Positions 25,943-35,656 of a stretch of DNA of 64,000 nucleotides are shown here, piece by piece; positions within the stretch are counted from its first letter, which is position 1; every line of letters begins with the position of its first letter. The translations under genes were made by a program, and so were the position numbers. Under the pieces are notes generated by a model, which saw only the letters and a list, made by a program, of their open reading frames with translations, did no database searches and was not told where the DNA came from. Source of the stretch: Collinsella aerofaciens (GTDB lineage: Bacteria > Actinomycetota > Coriobacteriia > Coriobacteriales > Coriobacteriaceae). The stretch spans positions 62,001 to 126,000 of the forward strand of contig CAJMHW010000001.1 in the NCBI GenBank assembly GCA_905213325.1, written 5' to 3'.

Positions 25943-26467
25943 ATGTCGGACGATCTTCATCAAACCGCGTCGGGCAAGCGCCGCGACGTTATTAGCTGGG
26001 ACGAGTTCTTTATGAGCGTGGCCATCGCCGCGCAGCGCCGCAGCAAGGATCCCAATACGCAGGTGGGCGCGTGCATCGCCAGCACCAACCACCGTATCCT
26101 TTCGGTGGGCTACAACGGTACGCCCTCGGCACTCAACGACGACTTTTTCCCGTGGGGCACGAGCGACGACCCGTTGCAGGATAAGCACAACTACGTGGTG
26201 CATGCCGAGGCCAACGCCGTGCTCAACTACCGCGGCTCGCTCAAAGACCTTGAGGGTTCCACGGTCTACGTCACGCTGTTCCCGTGCCACGACTGCGCCA
26301 AGATCCTGGCGCAGGTGGGCGTGGGCGAGGTCGTCTACCTGGACAACAAGTATGCCGATACCGACGACGGCCGTATCAGCCGCCGCATTCTCGACTCCTG
26401 CGGCATCAGCTACCGCCAGGTCATCGTCGATGTCCAGATTGGTACCGGGGGACAGGCTCAGCAGTAG
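25943..26467 (+). CDS. Deoxycytidylate (dCMP) deaminase family protein
   Basis: 174 residues from the ATG at 25943 (cggaggtg upstream; an ATG at 25907 lacks a ribosome site and overlaps the promoter). Zinc-site motifs HAEANAVLNY and TLFPCHDCAK place it in the cytidine/dCMP deaminase family, and the Asn-rich segment SVGYNGTPSALNDD is typical of dCMP deaminases (ComEB-like). It converts dCMP to dUMP for thymidylate synthesis. Cytoplasmic. Confidence 0.9.
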   Translation: MSDDLHQTASGKRRDVISWDEFFMSVAIAAQRRSKDPNTQVGACIASTNHRILSVGYNGTPSALNDDFFPWGTSDDPLQDKHNYVVHAEANAVLNYRGSLKDLEGSTVYVTLFPCHDCAKILAQVGVGEVVYLDNKYADTDDGRISRRILDSCGISYRQVIVDVQIGTGGQAQQ

Positions 26468-26637
26468 CGCGTGCCAACGCCAGCTGGCGGCAAAACAGCC
26501 AAAAGAGCCCCGTCCCAAATTGGCTACTCGTGAAAGTCGCGTCTGCGCGCATGGACGGCTCGTGAGCGGGTACATGGCTGTAGTAACATAGCTTCTGTCC
26601 GCGGGCGCGCCCGCGTTATTGTGAGAAAGGAGCCCCT

Positions 26638-26916
26638 GTGGCTGTTAACGAAGAGCTGCTTAAGAAGGTTCTTGAAGAGATCCGCCCCAACCTGCAGGCC
26701 GATGGCGGCGATATGGAGTATGTGGGCGTCGACGACGAGGGTGTCGTCAAGCTGGAGCTGCAGGGCGCCTGTGCCGGCTGCCCCATGAGCTCGCTAACCC
26801 TTTCCATGGGTATCGAGCGTATCCTGAAGGAGCATGTGCCCGGCGTTACCCGCGTTGAGCAGGTCAATGCTTCCGGCGAGGCCGAGGACCTGTACGACGA
26901 GTACGCGCCCTTCTAA
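26638..26916 (+). CDS. NifU-like C-terminal domain protein (Nfu)
   Basis: 92 residues starting at GTG 26638 (aaaggag upstream). LQADGGDMEYVGVDDEG and the CAGCP motif (45-49), whose two cysteines bind an Fe-S cluster, identify the stand-alone NfuA/NifU C-terminal domain. It probably carries Fe-S clusters to target enzymes, which would suit an anaerobe rich in Fe-S proteins. Followed by lgt. Confidence 0.92.
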   Translation: MAVNEELLKKVLEEIRPNLQADGGDMEYVGVDDEGVVKLELQGACAGCPMSSLTLSMGIERILKEHVPGVTRVEQVNASGEAEDLYDEYAPF

Positions 26917-27025
26917 GATGCGAAAGCTGCGGACGGCATACTCCGCATAGACGTTACGCCCAAATATGCGGCTGCGAGTGCAAGGCCCGCGGCCGCATTT
27001 GTATGTAGGGAGTAGGAGGGTCGAC

Positions 27026-27847
27026 ATGCTCAACGACTTCTACCATATGCTTGATCCCATCGCCATTTCGGCGGGGCCCATCACCATCTACTGGTACGGC
27101 TTGGCCTATGTGGTCGGAGCTCTGCTCACGGCGGTCGTCATGTATCGCACGCAGCGCCGTTGGGGTTTCGATATTACGGTCGACGACCTGACGAGCGTCG
27201 TGGTCGGTGTGGTCTTTGGGCTTATCATTGGTGCCCGCCTGTTCTACGTCATCTTTTACGGCGACGGCTACTACTGGGCGCATCCGCTCGAGATCTTTGC
27301 CACCAACGAGGGCGGCATGAGTTTTCATGGCGGCCTGGTGGGCGGCGTCATCGGTGGCGCGCTCGTGTGCCGTATGTACAAGCTCGATGCCTGGACTTTG
27401 GCAGACCTCGCGGTCATCGGTGCTCCGCTGGCCTTGTGCCTGGGCCGTTGTGCCAACTTTGTCAACGGTGAGCTGTGGGGCAAGCCGACCGATCTGCCCT
27501 GGGGCGTGATCTTTGGCGGCACCGCGGGAGATATGCCGCGCCATCCCTCCCAGCTCTACGAGGCATTTCTCGAGGGCATTGTGCTCTTTTGCATCTTGCA
27601 GGTGCTCAGCCGCAAAAAACCGCTGCTGCCCCAGGGTACGTTTATGGGTGTGTTTGTGATGGGCTACGGCATTGTCCGCTTCCTCGTTGAGTTTGTGCGC
27701 GTGCCCGATGCCCAGCTGGGCTATCTGCTGGGCGGCGTCATCACCATGGGTCAGCTGCTGAGCCTGCCGCTCGTAATCGCGGGCCTGGCGCTCATCATCT
27801 TTGCTCGTCGCCGCAACCAACCCCAGCGCATCTACCTCGACGCCTAA
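27026..27847 (+). CDS. lgt: Prolipoprotein diacylglyceryl transferase
   Basis: 273-residue membrane enzyme that adds diacylglycerol to the lipobox cysteine of prelipoproteins. Lgt signature LGRCANFVNGELWGKPTD (about 139-156), the essential FHGG motif (MSFHGGLVGG) and RHPSQLYEAFLEG. About seven membrane segments. The open frame extends to 26966, but ATG 27026 follows TAGGAGGG. The GGGACAGG-type hairpin starts in its stop codon. Its clients would include the lipoprotein at 8095. Confidence 0.95.
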   Translation: MLNDFYHMLDPIAISAGPITIYWYGLAYVVGALLTAVVMYRTQRRWGFDITVDDLTSVVVGVVFGLIIGARLFYVIFYGDGYYWAHPLEIFATNEGGMSFHGGLVGGVIGGALVCRMYKLDAWTLADLAVIGAPLALCLGRCANFVNGELWGKPTDLPWGVIFGGTAGDMPRHPSQLYEAFLEGIVLFCILQVLSRKKPLLPQGTFMGVFVMGYGIVRFLVEFVRVPDAQLGYLLGGVITMGQLLSLPLVIAGLALIIFARRRNQPQRIYLDA

Positions 27848-27882
27848 CCACCACAAAGGGGACAGGCACCTTTGTGGTGGTT
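27846..27882. repeat. GGGACAGG-loop hairpin overlapping the lgt stop codon
   Basis: Perfect 14-bp arms AACCACCACAAAGG (27846-27859) and 27869-27882; the loop carries GGGACAGG. The left arm begins with the last two bases of the TAA stop. It could serve as a weak terminator because TTTT follows. Confidence 0.85.
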
Positions 27883-27924
27883 TTGCCGGGCAACGATGAC
27901 AGAACCGTAACGTTTCCCCAGATA

Positions 27925-27963
27925 AAACCTGCCAAAATAAACCTGTCCCTTTTTGGCAGGTTT
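27925..27963. repeat. GGGACAGG-loop hairpin, reverse orientation
   Basis: Perfect 13-bp arms AAACCTGCCAAAA (27925-27937) and 27951-27963. In the minus orientation the loop reads GGGACAGGTTTA, matching the copies at 32787 and 58310, and the similarity continues into the flank (TTTTATCTG). Confidence 0.85.
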
Positions 27964-27983
27964 CTAGAAAGGCTATTCGGACT

Positions 27984-30167
27984 GTGAAGGATTCCGACCT
28001 CTCCGCAACGGCTGCGCGCGACGCCGCCCGCATCGTTTGGTTTAAGCGCTATCCCGCCAAGCAGACGCTCATCGCATTTTTGCTCGCCCTGCTGGCGACT
28101 ACGGCGTTTTCCATCGATCCCGCTCCGGTGTCGAGCAACGCGGTCCTGGCGATCGACCCCAGGGCGACGGGCACGCTCTATGTGTGCTACGAGGTACTTC
28201 TCTCGTTTGCCGGCCATACCGACGCGGTGATGCTGCTCGCGCTTGCCTGCTTGCTCACGCTGCCGTTTCGCTATGTGTTCTTTGGCCGTGGCGACGCTTG
28301 GCGTCCGTCGGTCGTGCTGCCATCGCTGTTCTTTGCCGTTTGCATGGTGTTTGGCCGTAGTTACGACCTCACCGATTCGGCTGAGATTGTGCTGGGCGAC
28401 AAGGCACGCGTTATCTGCGCCTGGATTGGTGGCGCGGGCTGGATGCTCTTGGCGATTGTGGCCTTCTATCTGGCTTTTGAGTTTTTGGATTGGTTGAGCT
28501 CCCGCCGCATTCTGTTTTCGGAGACCCACTTTGGCCGCGTGTGGCGTGTTGCCCACGCCGTGCTCTCGGTCCATCCCTTTGTCGGGCCGTTTCTTGTGCT
28601 CATGATTGTCTGGGCACCCACGCTTATCGCCTCGCTGCCCGGTCTCTTTATGGGAGATACGGGCGCGCAGATCCGCCAATGGTTCAACTACCCCAACGGC
28701 ACGAGCGATTACCTACGCCTGCTTAACCCCAGCGTGCTGCTCAACGGCCATCATCCGGTGGTGCACACGGCCATCATCGGCTCGTGTGTGCAACTGGGGC
28801 TTTCGCTATTCAACAGCGCCAATGCGGGCCTTGCCATCTACACCTGTGCCCAATTTGTCATCACGGCCGCCTGCATGGCCTATTCCATATCGTCGCTGCG
28901 CAAGCTGGGCGTGAGCCTGCCGGTCCGCGGCGTCATCTTGCTGTTCTTTGCGTTTATGCCGATGTTCTCAAACTACGCGGCGCTGCTGACCAAAGACGTA
29001 CTGTTCGCCGATGCGTTTTTGGTGCTGCTCGTTCCGACCGTCAAGCTCGTGGCATGTGGCCTGCCCCGTCGCGATGCCAATGTCGAGCGCGCGGGTGAAC
29101 AGAGGCCCGTGCTCTTTGAGCGCCACGACTGGCTGTTGCTCGTGCTGGGTGCCATGGGTTCCACGTTTTTGCGCAATGGCGGCTTGGTCTTTCCGTTGGC
29201 GGCCTGCGTGATTGCGGCGGCGTTTTGCGCCTGGGATGTACATGTCGCTCGTCGTGCGGCTAAGCAGATGGGCACCACGGTCTCATGTGCCACGCCGCGC
29301 TTCCGCTGGGTCGGCGTGCTCGCAGTGCTTGCGCTCTGCCTTGTCTCCAACATGTATTTCACCAAGGTATTTATGCCGGCGCACGATATCACGCCGGGCT
29401 CCAAGCGCGAGATCCTCTCGATTCCGTTTCAACAGACGGCACGCTTCGTCCAAAAGCACGACGGCCTTAATTCGGGCGTTAACCCCAAGGTCAAAGACGA
29501 TGGCACGATTGAGGAAGCTCCCTGCGACGGCTTGGTGACCGATGAGGAGCGCGCTGTGATCGATTGCGTGCTTAAGTACGAGAACCTGGGCCGTCGCTAC
29601 AACCCCGACAAGTCGGATGCCGTCAAAAACTGCTTCAATGAGTACGCCTCGCAGGAGGACATCAAGGCCTATTTTGAGGTGTGGGCCCAGATGTACAAAA
29701 AGGACCCCGAGTGCTATATCTCGGCGCTCGTCAATAACTACTACGGGTACTTCTATCCGAGCGCTCGCGATGCGTGGGTCTACAGCACGGCGCGCAGTGC
29801 CGAGATCATGGCGAAGCCCGATAACCTCAAGTACTTTGACTTCCATCCGGTCGATAGCAAAGCCGTGCGCTGGTGCGACCATCTGATTAACCTGTACCGC
29901 GTGGCGGTGCAGCGCATCCCGTTTATCTCGCTCACCATGAGCTCGGCTACCTACGTGTGGATCATGATCGTCGTGGTGGTCTACCTGTTGCGCCGCCATT
30001 CGTGGCGCGCGCTGGCCATCTGGATACCGCTGCTGGGCGTGCTCGCCGTGTGTCTGATCGGTCCGTGCAACGGATCGACCTACATGCGCTACCTGTATCC
30101 GGTCATCGCTTGCATGCCTTTTGCCATCGGCGCCACTGTCACCCGCAGCGACTTCCTCTGGGCCTAA
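27984..30167 (+). CDS. DUF6020-like polytopic membrane protein
   Basis: 727 residues with about twelve membrane segments. The central block LPGLFMGDTGAQIRQWF followed by NGHHPVVHTAI resembles the DUF6020/GT-C-like membrane proteins of Firmicutes and coriobacteria, which have a conserved acidic and His-rich loop after an early membrane helix. A large outside loop (about 480-630) carries many charged and aromatic residues. Start GTG at 27984 has only a weak ribosome site (GAAAGG 12 nt upstream). Role unknown; a lipid-linked sugar transferase is possible but not shown. Confidence 0.7.
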   Translation: MKDSDLSATAARDAARIVWFKRYPAKQTLIAFLLALLATTAFSIDPAPVSSNAVLAIDPRATGTLYVCYEVLLSFAGHTDAVMLLALACLLTLPFRYVFFGRGDAWRPSVVLPSLFFAVCMVFGRSYDLTDSAEIVLGDKARVICAWIGGAGWMLLAIVAFYLAFEFLDWLSSRRILFSETHFGRVWRVAHAVLSVHPFVGPFLVLMIVWAPTLIASLPGLFMGDTGAQIRQWFNYPNGTSDYLRLLNPSVLLNGHHPVVHTAIIGSCVQLGLSLFNSANAGLAIYTCAQFVITAACMAYSISSLRKLGVSLPVRGVILLFFAFMPMFSNYAALLTKDVLFADAFLVLLVPTVKLVACGLPRRDANVERAGEQRPVLFERHDWLLLVLGAMGSTFLRNGGLVFPLAACVIAAAFCAWDVHVARRAAKQMGTTVSCATPRFRWVGVLAVLALCLVSNMYFTKVFMPAHDITPGSKREILSIPFQQTARFVQKHDGLNSGVNPKVKDDGTIEEAPCDGLVTDEERAVIDCVLKYENLGRRYNPDKSDAVKNCFNEYASQEDIKAYFEVWAQMYKKDPECYISALVNNYYGYFYPSARDAWVYSTARSAEIMAKPDNLKYFDFHPVDSKAVRWCDHLINLYRVAVQRIPFISLTMSSATYVWIMIVVVVYLLRRHSWRALAIWIPLLGVLAVCLIGPCNGSTYMRYLYPVIACMPFAIGATVTRSDFLWA

Positions 30168-30169
30168 AC

Positions 30170-30200
30170 TGGTGCATTGGGGTCAGGTTACTTTGCACCA
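30170..30200. repeat. Hairpin related to the GGGACAGG family
   Basis: Arms TGGTGCA (30170-30176) and TGCACCA (30194-30200) with a loop containing GGGGTCAGG. It begins 2 nt after the stop codon of the DUF6020-like gene. Confidence 0.6.
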
Positions 30201-30332
30201 AAGGGTGACATCATCACGACGCCTTCATTTTGGGGTTTATCTCGCAGGCCAGTAGGTATATCATAACGACGTTTGTTTATATTGCCCGAGCATTCACGCT
30301 GGGCTTTAGGTCGAAACCGATAGGAGACACGT

Positions 30333-31139
30333 ATGTCCGGACACTCTAAGTGGGCCACAACCAAGCATCGTAAGGGCGCGCAGGACGCCAAGCGTTCCGC
30401 CCTCTTCTCCAAGCTCAGCCGCAACATCACCGTTGCTGCCCGTCTCGGCGGCGACCCGCTGCCCGAGAACAACGCCAGCCTCGCCGCTGCCGTTGCCAAG
30501 GCCAAGGCTCAGTCCATGCCTAAGGATAAGATCAAGTCCGCTATCGATAAGGCCTTTGGTTCGGGTGCCGATGCCGCCGTCTACGAGAACATCGTGTACG
30601 AGGGCTACGGTCCCGCCGGCGTTGCCGTCTACGTCGACTGCCTGACCGACAACCGCAACCGCACCGCTGCCGACGTCCGTTCTGCCTTCTCCCACGCTGG
30701 TGGCAACCTGGGCACCTCCGGTTCCGTCGCCTTCCAGTTTGAGCGCAAGGGCCAGATCGTCGTTGCCAAGGAGGTCCTGGACGAGAACGCCAAGAAGGAG
30801 ACCATGATCGCCAACGGTGCTGCCGGTGACGAGGATGAGTTTATGATGGCGATCGCCGAGGCCGGTGGCGAGGACTACGAGGACGCCGGCGAGGAGTGGA
30901 TCGTCTGGACCGCTGCCAACGACGTCATGGCTGTTTCCAAGGCACTCGAGGAGCAGGGCATCCAGGTCAAGGGCTCCGAGACTACCATGGTCCCGACCAC
31001 CCCGACCGAGGTTTCTGGTACCGACGCCAAGAAGGTTCAGCGCCTCATCGACCGTCTTGAGGAGCTCGACGACGTCCAGGACGTCTACAGCACCATGGAC
31101 ATGACCGACGAGGTCATCGCTGCCCTCGAGGAGGAGTAG
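30333..31139 (+). CDS. YebC/PmpR family protein
   Basis: 268 residues. N-terminal MSGHSKWATTKHRKGAQDAKR, then LSRNITVAAR and the basic linker, followed by YEGYGPAGVAVYVDCLTDNRNRTA, all diagnostic of YebC. Family members bind DNA or act on ribosomes at proline stretches, depending on the member. Slightly longer than the usual 240-250 residues because of an acidic insertion near 165-180 (GAAGDEDEF and EDYEDAGEEW). Start ATG with an upstream AGGAG. Single-gene unit with a terminator. Confidence 0.95.
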   Translation: MSGHSKWATTKHRKGAQDAKRSALFSKLSRNITVAARLGGDPLPENNASLAAAVAKAKAQSMPKDKIKSAIDKAFGSGADAAVYENIVYEGYGPAGVAVYVDCLTDNRNRTAADVRSAFSHAGGNLGTSGSVAFQFERKGQIVVAKEVLDENAKKETMIANGAAGDEDEFMMAIAEAGGEDYEDAGEEWIVWTAANDVMAVSKALEEQGIQVKGSETTMVPTTPTEVSGTDAKKVQRLIDRLEELDDVQDVYSTMDMTDEVIAALEEE

Positions 31140-31208
31140 CGCCCGCACGGATTGAGCCGTGCATATCTGGGCATAATGAAGCGAGCATGCAAGCCTCGTG
31201 GAATAGAT

Positions 31209-31251
31209 GAGCCGGATCCGCGTGCAATGAGGCACCGGACCCGGCTCTTTT
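31209..31251 (+). terminator. Terminator after the YebC gene
   Basis: Stem GAGCCGG/CCGGCTC (31209-31215, 31241-31247) with an inner TCCG/CGGA stem, followed by TTTTATA. Confidence 0.8.
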
Positions 31252-31306
31252 ATAATGATGCGAATCGTTTTGCATTCTGTGGATCAAGATTTGAAGGGAG
31301 CGCTGC

Positions 31307-31852
31307 ATGCGCGTGCTCAAACGAGCCCTGGCGATCGTGTATCTTGCCGCCGCCATCGTGGCGCTGGGTACGTTGGTCTGCCAGTTTTGGGGACCATATA
31401 CCTATCGCTTTATGCTGCTGATGCGCGATCCGCTGCCTCGCATCGTTGTTACGGCGTGCGGCGGCGTCGTGGCGCTCGGTGTGCTCGTGGGTTTCTTCCG
31501 CCTGGTGTTTGCTCGTCGCGAGCCGTCCTGCGTGCATCCGGCGGGGGAGCGTAATATCGAGGTCACGCTCGCGGCCCTCTCCTCGTGCGCTCGCACCGCG
31601 GCAGAGCGCGACGATCGCGTGATGATCGAGCATGTCGAGGCACGCGTGCAGGGCTCCGACGAATCGCGCGTCCGTTTTAAGGTCGACGCCATCGCGCTCG
31701 ACGACCGGGACGTGGCCTCCCTTGCAACCGCGATGCAGCAGCGTATCGAGGAGGCCTGCGACACCATGCTCGGCACGCCGGGTACGATCGCACGCGTTCG
31801 TTTTTTGCCGTCCAAGACTACCGTCCAGACCGTGGAGGTTTCCGGTGAGTGA
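31307..31852 (+). CDS. amaP: Alkaline shock response membrane anchor protein AmaP
   Basis: 181 residues with two N-terminal membrane helices (about 5-25 and 48-66) and a soluble C-terminal domain, the layout of AmaP, which anchors Asp23 to the membrane. It is first in a tight operon with a DUF2273 protein and an Asp23/Gls24 protein; the next gene's GTG overlaps its end by 8 nt. The ribosome site is gaagggag. Family assignment rests mainly on layout and operon context. Confidence 0.8.
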   Translation: MRVLKRALAIVYLAAAIVALGTLVCQFWGPYTYRFMLLMRDPLPRIVVTACGGVVALGVLVGFFRLVFARREPSCVHPAGERNIEVTLAALSSCARTAAERDDRVMIEHVEARVQGSDESRVRFKVDAIALDDRDVASLATAMQQRIEEACDTMLGTPGTIARVRFLPSKTTVQTVEVSGE

Positions 31853-32222
31853 TACCAATCAAGACAAGACCGTCCGCACCCCGCGTCTGACTATCGATCA
31901 GAGCGCCGTGCCGGCAGGCGAGGTCGTCGATTCCAAGGCAGAGGGCGCCGAGTCACATGACGCGGTCGCCGATGATTTTGATGAAGCCATGGGTCTCATC
32001 AAGGGCACGGGTGCTGCCATCTGGAGCTACGCCGTGCGCCATCCCAACACCACGCTCGGAGCCGTCGCTGGTTTTGTGCTCGCTGTGCTGGTGCTCACGC
32101 TCGGCCTGTGGGATACGCTCGTCATCGCATTCTTTGTGCTGATCGGCGCCGTGATTGGCCAGATTCGAGACGGCGAGAACGGGATCGTCAACTTCTTCGG
32201 CCGTCTGTTTAGCGGCCGCTAG
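31845..32222 (+). CDS. DUF2273-type small membrane protein
   Basis: 125 residues. GTG start at 31845 with GGAGG 7 nt upstream, inside the end of amaP. An acidic N-terminus of about 65 residues precedes the DUF2273 region: LGAVAGFVLAVLVLTLGLWDTLVIAFFVLIGAVIGQIRDG with two close membrane helices, then NFFGRLFSGR. The long N-terminal extension is not part of the usual 60-residue DUF2273 protein. The position between amaP and asp23-like genes is conserved in Gram-positive bacteria; function in the cell-envelope stress complex is inferred. Confidence 0.82.
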   Translation: MSDTNQDKTVRTPRLTIDQSAVPAGEVVDSKAEGAESHDAVADDFDEAMGLIKGTGAAIWSYAVRHPNTTLGAVAGFVLAVLVLTLGLWDTLVIAFFVLIGAVIGQIRDGENGIVNFFGRLFSGR

Positions 32223-32266
32223 CATGTATTCGACCGCCGCGTGTGCGGTGGGCATAAGGAGTAACC

Positions 32267-32788
32267 ATGGCTTTTAACACGAAGGTCGATGTGGCCGATA
32301 CCGAGCTCGAGGCAGACGAGACCGTCGCCGCCGAGGCCGAGGACGTAACGCTCGAGGACGAGGTGCTCGTCGAGGCCGAACCCGCCGACGATGCGGACGA
32401 GGATGATGAGGAAGCGGACGAGTCCGAGGATTCGCTGACCTATTCCAACGGCGTGATCGAGAAGATCGTCGCCATGGCCACCCGCGAGGTGCCGCACGTC
32501 CTGGGCATGAAGGGCAACCTCATACACTTTGTGCAGGAGCAGTTTGGCGCCGAGAACCTGACCAAGGGCGTGACGGTCGAGGTCACCGATGACAACCGGG
32601 TGGTCGTCAACATTTCCGTCATTATCGAGTACGGCGCCTATGCACCCGCGATTTTCGACGACGTCAAGGCGCGCGTGACCGAGCGTCTGGCTGCGATGAC
32701 CGGCCTTGAGGTGGCGGGCGTCAACCTGCGCATCGAGGATGTCATCACCCCCGAGGAGTACGAGCACCGCACCAACCAGCACGAGTAA
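32267..32788 (+). CDS. Asp23/Gls24 family envelope stress protein
   Basis: 173 residues. The first 60 are very acidic (many Glu, Asp and Ala), followed by an Asp23/Gls24 domain: YSNGVIEKIVAMATREVPHVLGMKG, VEVTDDNRVVVNISVIIEYGAY and ending VAGVNLRIEDVITPEE. Asp23 is an abundant membrane-associated protein bound to AmaP. Last gene of the amaP operon; a GGGACAGG-related hairpin begins in its stop codon. The acidic extension is unusual for the family. Confidence 0.92.
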   Translation: MAFNTKVDVADTELEADETVAAEAEDVTLEDEVLVEAEPADDADEDDEEADESEDSLTYSNGVIEKIVAMATREVPHVLGMKGNLIHFVQEQFGAENLTKGVTVEVTDDNRVVVNISVIIEYGAYAPAIFDDVKARVTERLAAMTGLEVAGVNLRIEDVITPEEYEHRTNQHE

Positions 32789-32829
32789 CCTACCAAAAAG
32801 GGATGTTTATTTTGGCAGGTTTTATCTGC
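32787..32829. repeat. GGGACAGG-related hairpin overlapping the Asp23 stop codon
   Basis: Arms AACCTACCAAAA (32787-32798) and TTTTGGCAGGTT (32810-32821), one G-T pair. The loop reads GGGATGTTTA, shorter than in the copy at 58310. The right flank TTTATCTGCG is shared. Confidence 0.8.
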
Positions 32830-32840
32830 GAAAACGTCAA

Positions 32841-32880
32841 ACGGCCGGTCGCACGGATGTATGTGCGGCCGGCCGTTATT
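32841..32880 (+). terminator. Terminator of the amaP-asp23 operon
   Basis: 14-bp stem (32841-32854, 32863-32876; core ACGGCCGGTCGCAC, one G-T pair), followed by TATTTG. Confidence 0.7.
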
Positions 32881-32993
32881 TGTATGCCCCCGATGTAGGC
32901 ATACCGCTCGTCTAACTAGGGGTTGCAATCGTCGCGTTCCGCGTTACCCTAATGGGCGCATTGTTTCCAAATTGTTAACGAGGGGTTGCCGTA

Positions 32994-34016
32994 ATGGCTG
33001 ACGAGCACGAAACAGAAAGCCAGGCATGGGCGATTGAGGCTGCCGCGGCAGAGGCGGCATCGCGAGCTGCCGAGGAGGTACATCGTCCTCCCGTGGTGCC
33101 GATGGAGCGCGTGGTCGATCGCACCGATATCGAGCGCGGCGAGCGTGCCGGCCAAAAGCGCAGCCAGGAGCCGGGCTTCCCGCGCTTTTTCGCCGAGCTC
33201 AATCTGGGCCTGATTCTTACGGCCTTTGCCATCGTTGCGTTTAAAACCCCTAATCATTTTGCTTTTGGCGGCACCTCGGGCATGTCGGTCATTCTGTCCA
33301 CGTTGTTCCCGACCCTGCCCGTCGGCGTCTTTATGTGGATTATCAACGCGGTTCTCGTCGTCTTGGGATTTATCTTTTTGGAGCGCAAGGCAATCCTGTG
33401 GAGCGTCTTCGCCTCGTTTGCACTGTCCGCCTATGTTTCGCTGTTTGAGCTCTTTATCCCGACCGATATCTCGATGACGGGCGATATGTGGCTTGACCTG
33501 TGCTTTGCTGTGATTCTACCGGCGCTCGGCAGTGCCATCGTCTTTGATATTGGCGCCTCGACGGGCGGCACGGATATCCTCGCCATGATCCTCAAGCGCC
33601 GCACCACGCTCGAGATTGGCCGCGCACTGCTGTTGGTCGATATCGGCATCGTGACCATCGCGGCCTTTTTGTATGGCCCGCGTGTCGGTCTGTATTGCGT
33701 GCTCGGCCTGTTTGCCAAGACGCTCGTGGTCGACAAGGCCATCGAGAGCATTCACCTTCGTAAGGTCTGCACGGTCATTTGTTCCGAGCCCCTTAAGGTC
33801 GAGGAGTTTATCGTCAAGCATCTCAACCGTACGGCGACCATCAGTCGCGGCTACGGTGCCTTCTCGGGCAAGTGCGTGACGGTGATCATGAGCGTGCTGA
33901 GCCGTCGCGAGGCCGTGCAGCTGCGCCGCTATGCGCGCGAGGTCGATCCGGGTGCCTTTATTACGATTGTCGACAGCTCCGAGATCGTCGGCAAGGGTTT
34001 CCGCGGAACGAACTAA
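32994..34016 (+). CDS. YitT family membrane protein (DUF161 + DUF2179)
   Basis: 340 residues. A charged N-terminus of about 65 residues is followed by about five membrane helices with FAFGGTSGMSVILSTLFP and FDIGASTGGTDILAMILKRRT, the conserved YitT loops. The C-terminal cytoplasmic DUF2179 domain (about 255-335) includes RTATISRGYGAFSGK. YitT proteins are widely conserved membrane proteins whose role is unclear. Single-gene unit; ribosome site gagggg. Confidence 0.9.
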   Translation: MADEHETESQAWAIEAAAAEAASRAAEEVHRPPVVPMERVVDRTDIERGERAGQKRSQEPGFPRFFAELNLGLILTAFAIVAFKTPNHFAFGGTSGMSVILSTLFPTLPVGVFMWIINAVLVVLGFIFLERKAILWSVFASFALSAYVSLFELFIPTDISMTGDMWLDLCFAVILPALGSAIVFDIGASTGGTDILAMILKRRTTLEIGRALLLVDIGIVTIAAFLYGPRVGLYCVLGLFAKTLVVDKAIESIHLRKVCTVICSEPLKVEEFIVKHLNRTATISRGYGAFSGKCVTVIMSVLSRREAVQLRRYAREVDPGAFITIVDSSEIVGKGFRGTN

Positions 34017-34166
34017 CGCGGACGCACTCATCAAACAATCCAAAAGCGCCTCACGCGTTGCAAATACGTCATCTAAGAGTATTTGTCCTCACATTGGGTG
34101 ATAATGATGCCAAAGACATCGTTTGCGATCCAGGTGATTCGCTCTAGATACGAAGGGATGATTTCG

Positions 34167-35516
<1,350 letters not shown>

Positions 35517-35575
35517 CCATGCCGTCTGCCATTTGGGGACGGGGTAGAAATAGTAGAAATAGCGCTTGAAGAATG

Positions 35576-35611
35576 AGCGGGGGCGGACGTGTCGAAACGT
35601 CCGCCCCCGCT
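35576..35611. terminator. Terminator between convergent genes
   Basis: Perfect 15-bp stem AGCGGGGGCGGACGT (35576-35590, 35597-35611) with a 6-nt loop, between the DUF4013 gene and the convergent M20 gene. Confidence 0.75.
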
Positions 35612-35656
35612 TTGACATCGCGATGTGGCTATGACTGCGAGATGCCAGCGAATCGA

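Noticed and set aside
34083..34166. Earlier start of the zinc-ribbon protein
   Set aside because: No ribosome site, and the zinc ribbon normally lies at the extreme N-terminus (ATG 34167).
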